Below, in pieces: positions 35,494-43,571 of a stretch of DNA of 64,000 bases. Origin of the DNA: Peterkaempfera bronchialis. Its GTDB lineage: Bacteria > Actinomycetota > Actinomycetes > Streptomycetales > Streptomycetaceae. The notes below the pieces were generated by a model. The model made no database searches and was not told where the DNA came from. It saw nothing but the letters and a program-made list of their open reading frames with translations. The stretch's first letter is position 1. Each line of letters begins with the position of its first letter. The stretch spans positions 434,001 to 498,000 of the forward strand of contig NZ_CP031264.1 in NCBI RefSeq assembly GCF_003258605.2. The letters are read 5' to 3'. The position numbers and the translations under genes are program-made.

Positions 35494-35507
35494 TGGGAGC
35501 GCTCCCA
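35494..35507. promoter_or_regulatory. CebR-type operator upstream of DoxX
   Basis: TGGGAGCGCTCCCA, extended to ATGGGAGCGCTCCCAT, is an exact CebR box 46 bases before the DoxX start codon, in a typical promoter position. It is the second exact copy in the window. Confidence 0.75.
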
Positions 35508-35553
35508 TACGTCCTCGCCCCCCGCCGCGCCTCCGAACCTCTGGAGCCCCCCT

Positions 35554-36015
35554 GTGAACTCACCCCTGCCCCAACGCTGGACCCACCTGACCCTCGGCCT
35601 CTTCCGGGTGGTCGTCGCACTGCTCTTCACCTGCCACGGCATCGCCACCCTCTTCGGCGTCCTCGGCGGGGCCCAGGGCGGCCACGCCCCGGCCCTGCTG
35701 GAGTGGCCCGGCTGGTGGGCCTCGCTCATCGAATTCGTCGGCGGCATCCTGGTCGCCTTCGGCCTGTTCTCCCGCCCCGCCGCCCTGCTCTGCTCGGGCT
35801 CGATGGCGTACGCGTACTTCACCGTGCACCAGGAGCACGCCCTGATGCCGATCCAGAACGGCGGTGAAGCGGCCGCCATGTTCTGCTGGGCCTTCCTGGC
35901 GATCGCCGTCCTCGGCCCCGGCGCCGCGGCGCTCGACAACCGGCTGCTGCGCCCCCGGACCGGACCGGACGCCGCCGCCTCCACCGGCGCCACGGCGCCG
36001 GCGCTCAGCAAGTAA
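35554..36015 (+). CDS. DoxX-family membrane protein
   Basis: The 153-residue protein has four helices and the DoxX pattern LGLFRVVVALLFTCHGIATL, then ALLEWPGWWASLIEFVGGIL and FGLFSRPAALLCSGSMAYAY. DoxX proteins are small quinone-linked or redox-stress membrane proteins of unsettled mechanism. GTG 35554 has GGAG ahead, and the in-frame extension to 35422 would include the operator, so it is rejected. A perfect CebR-type box in the promoter region suggests sugar-responsive repression, which is unexpected for this family. Confidence 0.88.
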   Translation: MNSPLPQRWTHLTLGLFRVVVALLFTCHGIATLFGVLGGAQGGHAPALLEWPGWWASLIEFVGGILVAFGLFSRPAALLCSGSMAYAYFTVHQEHALMPIQNGGEAAAMFCWAFLAIAVLGPGAAALDNRLLRPRTGPDAAASTGATAPALSK

Positions 36016-36027
36016 CCCCCCGTCGCA

Positions 36028-36345
36028 ATGCGCCGCCGGTCCCGCGATGCGGGGTCGGCGGTGGCCGCATGCACTCGTCGGGCGGACCCCGACGTCATCG
36101 CCAGCCCCGCCCTGCGGGAACCGTTGGCGGAGACCTTCGCCTGGCTGACCGGCCGGATCGCGGAGGTGCTGGCCGAAGGGCAGCGGCGCGGGGAGTTCAC
36201 CGCCGCCCTGGACCCTGCCGAGACGGCGGCGGCGGTGGTCGCCGTCGTACAGGGCGGCTATGTGCTGGCCCGGTCCGCGGACTCCGCCGAGCCGTTCGAT
36301 CGCGCGGTCAGGGGGGCGCTCGCCCTGCTGGCCGCCCATGCCTGA
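36028..36345 (+). pseudogene. TetR-family regulator, C-terminal fragment
   Basis: The frame encodes SPALREPLAETFAWLTGRIA and EVLAEGQRRGEFTAALDPAE, then VAAVVQGGYVLARSADSAEP, the C-terminal ligand domain of TetR_C (YxiF/AcrR-like) repressors. The N-terminal DNA-binding helix-turn-helix, about 90 residues, is missing. The first 15 codons are unrelated filler and there is no ribosome site. It ends 14 bases before the DUF4865 gene, matching the TetR-DUF4865 order seen in intact Streptomyces loci. Non-functional as a repressor. Confidence 0.75.
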
Positions 36346-36358
36346 GGGGAACCGGCCC

Positions 36359-36961
36359 GTGCACGCCATGCAGTACGAGATCACCCTGCCCGCCGACTAC
36401 GACATGACGACCATCCGGCACCGGGTGGCGACCAGGGGGGCGCTGCTGGACGACTTCCCCGGCCTGGGGCTGAAGGCGTACGGCATCCGGGAGCGCGGCG
36501 TCGACGGCTCGCCGGTCAACCAGTACACCCCCTTCTATCTGTGGGCGGCCCCCGACGCCATGAACCGCTTCCTCTGGGGCCCCGGCTTCCGGGGCATCCG
36601 CGACGACTTCGGCCGCCCCGCCGTCCAGCACTGGACCGGGCTGGGCTTCGCTCGGGGCCCGGCGTCGGCCTCGGCCCCGCGCGCTGCCGTACGGCGCACC
36701 TGGCGCCTCCCGGCGGACGCCGACCCCGCCGAGGCCGTCGACGGTGCGCTGGGTGAGCTGACCCGGCTCGGCGGGACGGCGGGGGTGCACTGCACGGCGC
36801 TGGCCGTCGACCCCCGCCACTGGGAGCTGGTCTCCTTCACGGTCTGGGAGCACGCTGGACCGGACACTCCGGAGCGGCCGGGCGTCGCCGAGGCGCGCTA
36901 TGAGGTGCTGCACCTCTGCCGGCCGGAGCTGGACGCCCTGCCCGAGGGGCGGCAGTGGTGA
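36359..36961 (+). CDS. DUF4865 family protein
   Basis: The protein has about 200 residues. It reads MQYEITLPADYDMTTIRHRV, then LLDDFPGLGLKAYGIRERGV, NQYTPFYLWAAPDAMNRFLW and PAVQHWTGLGFARGP, the DUF4865 dimeric alpha-beta (monooxygenase-like) pattern. Function is unknown; relatives lie beside TetR genes. GTG 36359 has GAGGGGA nine bases upstream and is preferred to ATG 36368. Its TetR partner is truncated, so expression may now be constitutive. A phosphotriesterase remnant follows. Confidence 0.88.
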   Translation: MHAMQYEITLPADYDMTTIRHRVATRGALLDDFPGLGLKAYGIRERGVDGSPVNQYTPFYLWAAPDAMNRFLWGPGFRGIRDDFGRPAVQHWTGLGFARGPASASAPRAAVRRTWRLPADADPAEAVDGALGELTRLGGTAGVHCTALAVDPRHWELVSFTVWEHAGPDTPERPGVAEARYEVLHLCRPELDALPEGRQW

Positions 36962-37009
36962 GCGGCGCCTTGCCCCTCGGGGAGGGCTGGTGACCTGGGG
37001 GTGGCGCCC

Positions 37010-37361
37010 GGCCGGGTCATCCTGGGGACCTCAACCGCTCGCCGGACCTGCGAGTCCACCGGCAGGCCGCCGAGCGGGGCGCGTACCTCGCCTTTGACGG
37101 CCCGTCACATGCCAACCACGCCACCGACTGGCGGCTGCTGGATGTGCTGACCGCCCTGGCCGACGCCGGGTACGCGGACCGGCTGCTGCTGGGCGGGGAC
37201 ACCACCACGCCCGACGCCCGCGCGGCCACCGGCGGCGGCCCGGGCATGCCCTTCCTACTGCGGCGGCTGCGCCCGGCCCTCGCCCGGGAACGCGGGGACG
37301 ACCTGGCCGACCTGGTCTTCACGGCCAACCCGGCCGGGCCTTCGCCGCCGACTGGCGCTGA
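37010..37361 (+). pseudogene. Phosphotriesterase-family amidohydrolase, C-terminal fragment with frameshift
   Basis: The forward frame reads GDLNRSPDLRVHRQAAERGA, YLAFDGPSHANHATDWRLLD and ADRLLLGGDTTT, matching the last third of phosphotriesterase-related proteins, with the metal-binding Asp in LLLGGD. The first two thirds, with the HxH metal site, are missing. Near 37340 the frame also breaks: the natural ending AFAADWR-stop lies in another frame, with stop at 37359-37361. It cannot be functional. The open frame continues out of register to 37626. Confidence 0.75.
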
Positions 37362-37401
37362 GACGGCCGCGCCCCGGCGGGGCCTTGGCAGCGGGGGTGC
37401 C

Positions 37402-37548
37402 TCCGGGCCGGGGCCAGGCGGAATTCAGTGGCACGCGGGGCAAGGGCCGCCAAGTGGCGAGGCTGCCTCCGGCCGGGTCAGCGGGGGGCGCGGACCGCCA
37501 CCACGGTGGAGAGGTCCGGGGCCAGGCGGAGTTCGGTGGCACGCAGGG
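37402..37548. repeat. Copy of the methyltransferase 3' region placed downstream of its stop
   Basis: GGGGCCAGGCGGAGTTCGGT within the methyltransferase gene (37519 onward) recurs as GGGGCCAGGCGGAATTCAGT at 37410 onward. It is followed by GGCACGCGGGGC against GGCACGCAGGGC. About 39 bases match with four or five changes, 109-110 bases apart. The outer copy lies beyond the stop codon of the reverse-strand gene. Confidence 0.75.
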
Positions 37549-38086
37549 CGGGGTGGCCGAGCCAGTGCATCCGGGCGGTGTCGGGGGCGCCGCAGTGCTG
37601 GGGCGGCCAGGTGTCGGAAGGGGTGAAGTCGTCGACCACCAGCGTCCCGCCCGGGGTGAGCAGCCGTTCGGGGTCGGCCGGGGTGTCGTCCTTGCCCTGG
37701 CCGCCTCCGTCCAGGACCAGCAGGTCGAACGGTCCATGGCCGGTGATCGCCTGCCACTCCCCCGGCACGATCCGCACCTGCGGGTGGTCGGCGAAGACCT
37801 CGGCGGCGAGGCGGGCCCGCTCGGGGTCGCGTTCCACGCTCACCAGGCGGACCCCGTCGCGGGCACCGGAGGCCAGCCAGGCCAGTCCCACCCCGAGCCC
37901 GGTACCGGTCTCCCCGATCAGACCGGTCGGGCCGGGGGCACCTGCGGCGAGTGCCTGAAGGAGGCGGCCCTGCTCGGGGCGGCAGGAATAGGCGAAGCCG
38001 CTCCGCCGGGCGGCCCGTACCGCGCGCTCGACCAGCGGCGGCAGGTCGCGGAGGTCCGTGTAGGCGTCGGTTCCGGTGGCTGACAT
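37478..38086 (-). CDS. Class I SAM-dependent methyltransferase (O-methyltransferase-like)
   Basis: The 202-residue protein has the O-methyltransferase Rossmann layout. GLIGETGTGLGVGLAWLASG is motif I, then LVSVERDPERARLAAEVFAD, FDLLVLDGGGQGKDDTPA and LLTPGGTLVVDDFTPSDTWP. The VVDDF-type motif and short length fit a small-molecule methyltransferase; the substrate is unknown. Start ATG 38086. It has no operon partner. Part of its 3' coding sequence is repeated downstream of the stop. Confidence 0.85.
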   Translation of the reverse strand: MSATGTDAYTDLRDLPPLVERAVRAARRSGFAYSCRPEQGRLLQALAAGAPGPTGLIGETGTGLGVGLAWLASGARDGVRLVSVERDPERARLAAEVFADHPQVRIVPGEWQAITGHGPFDLLVLDGGGQGKDDTPADPERLLTPGGTLVVDDFTPSDTWPPQHCGAPDTARMHWLGHPALRATELRLAPDLSTVVAVRAPR

Positions 38087-38236
38087 GGCGTCATTCTGGG
38101 GTCCGGCTGGCGGCGGTACAACTGCCCCGACGACGCCGCCTCCAGGTGGACCGGGCGCACCACCACGGCCGGTGGATGCCGCCGCCGCTCAGGCGGTACC
38201 CCGCACGGGATGCCGTCCCCGGATAACGCTGGCGCG

Positions 38237-38459
38237 GGGGCAAAGCACGACCGTCGGCGACGGCCTGGCCGACGCCACTCGACCGGGCAGTGACCGCCCA
38301 CACCTGCGAGGCCCTGGCGAAGCACCACCGGTAGGGACGGCCCCGCAGCACACACAGCAAAGCCTCCGAACGGCGACCGCCGACACCAGCGCAGCCCTGG
38401 CCAAGCACCACCGGCAACCCGGGCCCGCGTACTCGGGGCAGTGGGCAGCAGAGGACTAA
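38237..38459 (+). repeat. Decayed coding remnant with repeated ALAKHHR segments
   Basis: GCCCTGGCGAAGCACCACCG (38311-38330) recurs as GCCCTGGCCAAGCACCACCG (38394-38413), and GCAAAGC precedes both at comparable distance. Read forward they give CEALAKHHR-stop and SAALAKHHRQPGPAYSGQWA before a stop at 38457. This looks like the 3' end of a lost gene plus a copy of it. The remaining 38087-38604 interval has no gene I can support. Confidence 0.5.
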
Positions 38460-38604
38460 TGAGGCCGGGCCGCAGGGCAGTTGACTGCGCAACTCCGACC
38501 GTCGCGAGCCGCGCTGTTGCCCCGGGTGGGGGGCCAGGAATGAGTGGGCGCCCGGGGACGCTGAACGAGGGGAACCGCGTGTGCCGAGAGAGTGTGAGGA
38601 CGCC

Positions 38605-38910
38605 ATGACCACCGCCGGGCCCCAGGACCAGCCCAGCCACCACTTCGACCCGGCAGGCCGCCCCTATGCCGCCGCGACGGCGGCGGCCGCAGCCGTGGTG
38701 ACGGCCTGCGGGCGGCGGATCGCGGTGGCGCCGCTCTGCATCGGCGCGGCGGGCGGCCCGTTCGCCCGGGTCGCGCTGGACGTGGGTCCGGAGCGCGGCG
38801 GGGCCTCCCGGGCGTGGGCGGGGCTCAGCCCGCAGGAGGCCCGGGGGTTGGCGTTCCTGCTGCTGGAGCAGGCCGCCCGGGCCGAGCAGTTGGCCGGTCC
38901 CGGGGCCTGA
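38605..38910 (+). CDS. Small conserved hypothetical protein
   Basis: The 101-residue protein, MTTAGPQDQPSHHFDPAGRP onward, has an Ala-rich central helix and the core VTACGRRIAVAPLCIGAAGG, then LSPQEARGLAFLLLEQAARA. Codon third positions are strongly G/C. GTGAGGA precedes ATG 38605. I do not recognise the family; similar short Streptomyces proteins exist. No signal peptide or clear membrane helix. It lies 50 bases before a WYL regulator on the same strand and could share its transcript. Confidence 0.6.
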   Translation: MTTAGPQDQPSHHFDPAGRPYAAATAAAAAVVTACGRRIAVAPLCIGAAGGPFARVALDVGPERGGASRAWAGLSPQEARGLAFLLLEQAARAEQLAGPGA

Positions 38911-38960
38911 CCGCACACTGCGGACGGGGGGTGTCCGCGACGGCTGGCAGAGTGGGTGCC

Positions 38961-39938
38961 GTGCTTCAGACTTCCGCGCGGTTGCTGCGCCTGCTGTCCC
39001 TGCTCCAGACCCGGCCGGACTGGACCGGCCCGGAGCTGGCCGAGCGGCTGGGGGTGACCGCGCGCACGGTACGGCGGGATGTGGACCGGCTGCGCGAGCT
39101 GGGCTATCCCGTGCATGCCACCCTGGGCGCGGCGGGCGGCTACCGGCTGGGCGCCGGGGCGGCGCTGCCGCCGCTGCTGCTGGACGACGAGGAGGCGGTC
39201 GCGGTCGCGGTGGGCCTGCGCACTGCGGCGGGCGGCACGGTGGAGGGGATGGCGGAGTCGTCGGTGCGGGCGCTGGCCAAGCTGGAGCAGGTGCTGCCGT
39301 CCCGGCTGCGCCGGCGGGTGAACGCGCTCCAGACGGCCACGGTCGCGCTGTCCGGGGGCGGCCCGACGGTGGATCCGCAGCTGCTCACCGTGATCGCGAG
39401 CGCCTGCCGGGACCGGATGCGGACGCGGTTCCACTACCAGGACCACGGCGGCGCGGAGAGCCGCCGGATCGCGGAGCCGCACCGGCTGGTCTGCACCGGG
39501 TGGCGCTGGTACCTGGTCGCCTGGGACACCGACCGCGACGACTGGCGTACCTTCCGGGTGGACCGGATCACCGAGCCGCTGCCGACCGGTCCGCGCTTCG
39601 AGCCCCGGGAGCTGCCGGAGGGCGCCGCCGAGCGGGTCTCCCGGGGGGTGTCGACCGAGGCCTACCGCTACCGGGCGCGGGTCACCCTGCACGCTCCGGC
39701 GGAGGCCGTACGGGCCCGGACCAGCCCCACGTCGGCCCAGGTGGAGCCCTTGGACGAGCATCGCTGCACGCTGCGCGCCGGGGCGAACTCGCTGGGCGCC
39801 CTGGCCATCCATCTCGCCCTGTTCGGCGTGGAGTTCGAGGTGCACGAGCCCCCGGAACTGGTGGTGCACCTAAGGGAGTTGGCCGAGCGGATGGTCAGAG
39901 CGACAGGCCCGACAGGCCCGGCGAGCCCATCCGACTGA
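38961..39938 (+). CDS. WYL-domain (DeoR/YafY-type) transcriptional regulator
   Basis: The 325-residue protein has an N-terminal HTH (residues 5-60: LLRLLSLLQTRPDWTGPELA, then RLGVTARTVRRDVDRLRELG) and a WYL domain (about 140-215) containing GWRWYLVAWDTDRDDWRTFR, then the C-terminal WCX extension. WYL domains bind nucleic acids or nucleotides and are common in stress and defence regulators. GTG 38961 is 7 bases after CAGAGT, perhaps leaderless. A second WYL regulator occurs at 50.6 kb. Confidence 0.9.
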   Translation: MLQTSARLLRLLSLLQTRPDWTGPELAERLGVTARTVRRDVDRLRELGYPVHATLGAAGGYRLGAGAALPPLLLDDEEAVAVAVGLRTAAGGTVEGMAESSVRALAKLEQVLPSRLRRRVNALQTATVALSGGGPTVDPQLLTVIASACRDRMRTRFHYQDHGGAESRRIAEPHRLVCTGWRWYLVAWDTDRDDWRTFRVDRITEPLPTGPRFEPRELPEGAAERVSRGVSTEAYRYRARVTLHAPAEAVRARTSPTSAQVEPLDEHRCTLRAGANSLGALAIHLALFGVEFEVHEPPELVVHLRELAERMVRATGPTGPASPSD

Positions 39939-39962
39939 GCCGGGCTCGACGGGTCGACGGGC

Positions 39963-40637
39963 TCACCCCTTCCGGCTGCCCAGCTCCTGCGCCCGGGCGT
40001 GGCGGCGGGCGAAGACGCCCTCGCGCTGCTCCTCCATCCGCCGCAGGGCCTCCTTGCGGTCCCGCTTGGCCAGCCGGTCGAGGTAGAGGTGGCCGTCCAG
40101 GTGGTCCGTCTCGTGCTGGAGGCAGCGGGCGAAGTACCCGGTGCCCTCGATCACCAGCGGGCGGCCGTGCTGGTCGACGCCGCGCACCACGGCCCGGTCC
40201 GGGCGGGCGAGGGGCAGTTGGGGGCCGGGGACGGACAGGCAGCCCTCGTCGTCCTCCAGCAGGTTCCGTCCGGCGGGACCGAGGTCGTCGAGCACGGGGT
40301 TGAGGATGTGGCCGACGTGCCGGACGCGGTGCTCGTCCCAGCAGTCGTAGACGAAGAGGCGCAGGTCGACATCGACCTGGTTGGCGGCCAGTCCGCAGCC
40401 CTCGGCGACCCGCATGGTGGCGAACATGTCGTCGATCAGCGTCGCCAGTTCCTCGGTGCCGAACTCCACGGCGGCCCGGCACGGCCGGTGCAGGATCTCC
40501 TCGCCGACCATGGTGACCCGGCGCACCGAGCCGCGCTCTGCCTCGGGTGCGACCGGCGGGTAGGAGTCGACGGGGGTGCCCAGGACGCGGACGCGGCGGT
40601 CGGCTGCGCCGGTGTGCTGGGCCGACTGGCGGGACAT
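39963..40637 (-). CDS. def: Peptide deformylase
   Basis: The 224-residue enzyme removes the formyl group from nascent proteins. All three motifs are present: I GCGLAANQV, II EGCLSVPG with the metal-binding Cys, and III QHETDHLDG (HExxH). Asn in place of Pro in motif I is normal for actinobacterial forms. The N-terminal 30 residues form an extension. Streptomyces usually have several def genes; this is likely one paralogue. The C-terminus is rich in Arg/Glu. Confidence 0.95.
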   Translation of the reverse strand: MSRQSAQHTGAADRRVRVLGTPVDSYPPVAPEAERGSVRRVTMVGEEILHRPCRAAVEFGTEELATLIDDMFATMRVAEGCGLAANQVDVDLRLFVYDCWDEHRVRHVGHILNPVLDDLGPAGRNLLEDDEGCLSVPGPQLPLARPDRAVVRGVDQHGRPLVIEGTGYFARCLQHETDHLDGHLYLDRLAKRDRKEALRRMEEQREGVFARRHARAQELGSRKG

Positions 40638-40709
40638 GGTGCGGGCGCTCCTTTGCTCGGCGGATCACCAGTCTGGGGCATGCCCATCGCCCGGAGGGGT
40701 GGTTTTCGG

Positions 40710-41495
40710 TCACCCCGGCGGGGCAGTCGCCGTGGCGTCGATGAGGGCGCGCAGCACGCCGATCCGGTTGGTGGTGAGCGAGACGGCTCCGGTGCGCAGC
40801 AGCCGGGCCATGGTGCGGCGGACGTCCACCGTCCAGGCGCTCACCTGGAGGCCGGTGCGGCGGGCGCGGTCCACCAGCGCGGGAGTGACCAGGCCGAAGG
40901 GCAGGTTGAGCAGATGCGGTCGGAGGTCGGCCAGCAGCGCGGGCGGTGGGGCGAGCGGGGTCTGCCAGGTGAGCGAGACCTCGGCGGCGGGGGCGTGGTG
41001 GCGTACGGCGAGCATGGCGGAGGGCGGGCCGCAGTACACCACGCGGTCGGCCGCGCCGAGCCGGGCGACCTCGGCGCAGGTGGCGGCGGCGGGTCCGGCG
41101 TCGTCCAGGTCGACCATCAGCAGCGGGGGTCTGCCGGTGCGGGTCGGCGGGGCGTCGGCGAAGGCGGTGAGGGCCTCGGCCAGGGTCGGGATCCGGGGTG
41201 CGGCGGCCGGGCCGCCGAGGCGGCGCAGTTCGGCGAGGGTGAGGTCGGCGAGCGGCCGGTCCAGGCCCCAGAGGCGTCTGAGGGTGGGGTCGTGGAGCAG
41301 CACGGGTATGCCGTCGCGGGTGAGGCGGACGTCCACCTCCACCGCGTCGGCGCCGGCGGCGAGGGCGGAGCGGAGCGAGGGGAGGGTGTTCTCGCGGTGC
41401 CGGTAGGGGTCGCCTCGGTGGGCGACGGCCCGGAGGGCGGCCGGGCGGGGCTCGGCCGGGCGGGGCTCGGCCGGGCGGGGGATGCCGGGGTGCAT
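40710..41495 (-). CDS. Glycerophosphodiester phosphodiesterase family protein
   Basis: The 261-residue TIM-barrel enzyme splits glycerophosphodiesters into glycerol-3-phosphate and an alcohol. AVAHRGDPYRHRENTLPS has the catalytic HRG and the E-N-T metal site, GADAVEVDVRLTRDGIPVLL holds ExD, and HDPTLRRLWG the second His. No signal peptide, so cytoplasmic. Near the N-terminus PAEPRPAEPRPA comes from a 15-bp tandem repeat. It lies just downstream of the HTH-TOBE gene on the same strand (9-base gap), so they are probably an operon. Confidence 0.93.
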   Translation of the reverse strand: MHPGIPRPAEPRPAEPRPAALRAVAHRGDPYRHRENTLPSLRSALAAGADAVEVDVRLTRDGIPVLLHDPTLRRLWGLDRPLADLTLAELRRLGGPAAAPRIPTLAEALTAFADAPPTRTGRPPLLMVDLDDAGPAAATCAEVARLGAADRVVYCGPPSAMLAVRHHAPAAEVSLTWQTPLAPPPALLADLRPHLLNLPFGLVTPALVDRARRTGLQVSAWTVDVRRTMARLLRTGAVSLTTNRIGVLRALIDATATAPPG

Positions 41496-41504
41496 GGGCT
41501 CGCC

Positions 41505-41927
41505 TCAGCCCCGCTCGACCACGACATTGGTGGACTTCACCACGGCCACCGCCGGGGCGCCGGGTTCCAGGCCGAGTTCCTCGGCCGACTCCCGGCTGAT
41601 CAGGGAGACCACCCGGAACGGCCCGGCCTGGATCTCCACCTGGGCGGCGACATCGCCGAGGATCACCTCGGTGACGATGCCACGGAAGCGGTTGCGGGCG
41701 GAGGAGGACGAGGGGGCACCGGCCGCCTCCGGGTGCTCCTGGCGGGCGAGTTCGCGGGCGAACGCCGCCAGCCGGGCGCCGGGGACGATGCGGTGGCCGT
41801 GCTCGTCCCGTTCGGCGGCGATGCGGCCCGCGTCCACCCAGCGGCGCATGGTGTCGGCGCTCACGCCGAGCATGGCCGCCGCTTCCCCGATCCGGTAGCT
41901 GTTCACCGGCCGGCCGGACTGCGCCAT
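41505..41927 (-). CDS. HTH and TOBE-domain protein (molybdate-binding regulator-like)
   Basis: The 140-residue protein has a MerR/excisionase-like HTH (VNSYRIGEAAAMLGVSADTM, then RRWVDAGRI) and, after a Ser/Ala linker, a Mop/TOBE domain (NRFRGIVTEVILGDVAAQVE, then VAVVKSTNVVVERG) of the kind that binds molybdate or tungstate. Streptomyces homologues sit near molybdate transport genes, though no modABC is seen here. GAGGAGA precedes ATG 41927. It probably senses oxyanion supply; the target is unknown. Confidence 0.88.
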   Translation of the reverse strand: MAQSGRPVNSYRIGEAAAMLGVSADTMRRWVDAGRIAAERDEHGHRIVPGARLAAFARELARQEHPEAAGAPSSSSARNRFRGIVTEVILGDVAAQVEIQAGPFRVVSLISRESAEELGLEPGAPAVAVVKSTNVVVERG

Positions 41928-42079
41928 CTGGTCTCCTCGGGACGTCGCTGTGATCAGCGCAATCCTGCCCCATGGACCACCTGGGAGGGTGCATCCCGTA
42001 CCGGCGACTAAGCTGACATTCGTGCAGAAGTTCGGCGATTCGGACATATGGTCGCCGACATGAGGGTGAGGAGCCATCG

Positions 42080-42298
42080 ATGGACCAGGGCCAGGGGCCG
42101 GACAGCAGCTTCCGGAGCGATGTGACGCCGCCGCCACGGCCACGGCCGACCGTGGCGCAGCTCTGCGGGCGGATAGCCTTCGGCGCCACCGTCATAGCCG
42201 GACTGATCGCCTCGGTGGTGCTGGGCACCCCCGCGCTGCACGCCCCCGAAAGCGGCTCCGGACGCTCCGTACAGCACACGGCGGACGCCTCCCACTGA
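42080..42298 (+). CDS. Small single-pass membrane protein
   Basis: The 72-residue protein has a Pro/Arg-rich N-terminus (VTPPPRPRPTVAQLCGR), a single hydrophobic helix (IAFGATVIAGLIASVVLGTP) and a short polar tail, so it probably sits with its basic N-terminus inside the cell. GAGGAG precedes ATG 42080. No family is recognised. It is divergent from the TOBE gene; a CGGCGA-N13-TCGCCG dyad lies at 42031-42055. Confidence 0.65.
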   Translation: MDQGQGPDSSFRSDVTPPPRPRPTVAQLCGRIAFGATVIAGLIASVVLGTPALHAPESGSGRSVQHTADASH

Positions 42299-42346
42299 CG
42301 GCCTACCATCTGCGGGCCTCCCACCGGCGGCTTCACCGGCGGCCCC

Positions 42347-43537
42347 TCAGGGCGTGCCGAAGAGATCCCGGTGGACCGCGTCCAGGGCAGTGAGCACAGC
42401 GCCGCCGAGCACGGCGCTGCCGGCCACCGTGCCGGGGCGGACCTCGGTACGCAGCGGGAAGATGTCGGCGAGGCGCCGGGCCACCCGGTCGGCGAGAGCG
42501 GTTCCGCCGGCCCGGCCGACTTCGCCGCCGAGGACCACACACCCCGGATCGAGCACCACGCAGAGCGCGGCGGCGCCCAGCGCGACCCGCTCGGCGAGGG
42601 CGTCCAGGAACGGCTCGCCCGCAGGTCCGGCGGCCACGGCCGCGCGTACGGCGGCCTCGGCGGCCGGGGCGTCATCGGCGGAGGCGGCGGGGAGGCCGTG
42701 GGCGCGGGCGAGCGCGCAGACGGCGGCGCCACCGGCCAGGGCGTGGAAGTCGCCGTCGCGGACGGCCGAGGCGGGCGACCCGGAGGCGCCGGATACGGGC
42801 AGGAAGCCGATCTCGCCGGTGCCGCCGGAGGCTCCCCGGCGCAGCCTGCCGTCCAGGACGACGGCGGCGCCGACGCCATGGCCGAGCCAGAGCAGTACGA
42901 AGGTGTCGCGGTCGCGGGCCGCGCCGAGCCGCTGCTCGGCGATGCCGGCCAGGTTGACCTCGTTCTCCAGCAGCACGGGGGCGCCGAGCCGGTCGCGCAG
43001 GGCGTGCACCAGGTCGGCGTGCCAGCGGGGCAGGCAGCCGGTGGGGTTGAGTTCGCCGGTGGCGGGGTCGACCAGCCCGGGGGCGCCCACGGCGATGGTG
43101 TGCAGGGTGGCGGCGCCGGCCCGGCGGGCGGCGTCGGCGAGGGCCCGTACGGCGTCGTCGACCAGGGAGCCGGGGGTGGCGCCGTCGGGGGCGACGGCGA
43201 GTTCGGCGGTGGCGCGGGTGCGGCCGGTGAGGTCGGCGACGGCAAGGCCGACGCTGACGGTGCGTACATCGACGCCGGCGATATGGGCGCGTCCGGCCAC
43301 CAGCCCGTACAGCTTGGCATTGGGGCCGCGCCGGGCCGCGCCGGACTCCCCCACGACGGTGACCAGCCCGGCGCACTGGAGCCGTTCCAGGAGGTCGGCG
43401 ACGGTCGGGCGGGAGAGCCCGGTGAGTTCCTTGAGCTGGGTGGCGGTGAGCGGGCCCTGGTCCAGCAGCAGGCCGAGCGCCAGCCGGTCGTTGATGGCGC
43501 GGGCTGTGCTCGGGGTGGCCGGACGCGCGATGGTCAT
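42347..43537 (-). CDS. ROK-family transcriptional repressor divergent from an MFS transporter
   Basis: The 396-residue protein has a winged HTH (ALGLLLDQGPLTATQLKELT, then LSRPTVADLLERLQ) and a ROK domain with VGAPGLVDPATGELNP, LLENEVNLAGIAEQRLG and GRLRRGASGGTGEIGFLPV. It lacks the CxCGxxGC zinc motif, consistent with a regulator rather than a kinase. ATG 43537. A perfect dyad (43572-43594) lies between it and the MFS gene, the likely operator for both. The ligand is probably a sugar. Confidence 0.92.
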   Translation of the reverse strand: MTIARPATPSTARAINDRLALGLLLDQGPLTATQLKELTGLSRPTVADLLERLQCAGLVTVVGESGAARRGPNAKLYGLVAGRAHIAGVDVRTVSVGLAVADLTGRTRATAELAVAPDGATPGSLVDDAVRALADAARRAGAATLHTIAVGAPGLVDPATGELNPTGCLPRWHADLVHALRDRLGAPVLLENEVNLAGIAEQRLGAARDRDTFVLLWLGHGVGAAVVLDGRLRRGASGGTGEIGFLPVSGASGSPASAVRDGDFHALAGGAAVCALARAHGLPAASADDAPAAEAAVRAAVAAGPAGEPFLDALAERVALGAAALCVVLDPGCVVLGGEVGRAGGTALADRVARRLADIFPLRTEVRPGTVAGSAVLGGAVLTALDAVHRDLFGTP

Positions 43538-43571
43538 GGGGCCGCATCCTCCCAGACGGCGATGGGTATTT

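Noticed and set aside
39895-43320. Reverse-strand open frame of 1141 codons
   Set aside because: It covers several well-supported genes in another frame and has typical low-complexity Pro/Arg/Ala shadow composition.
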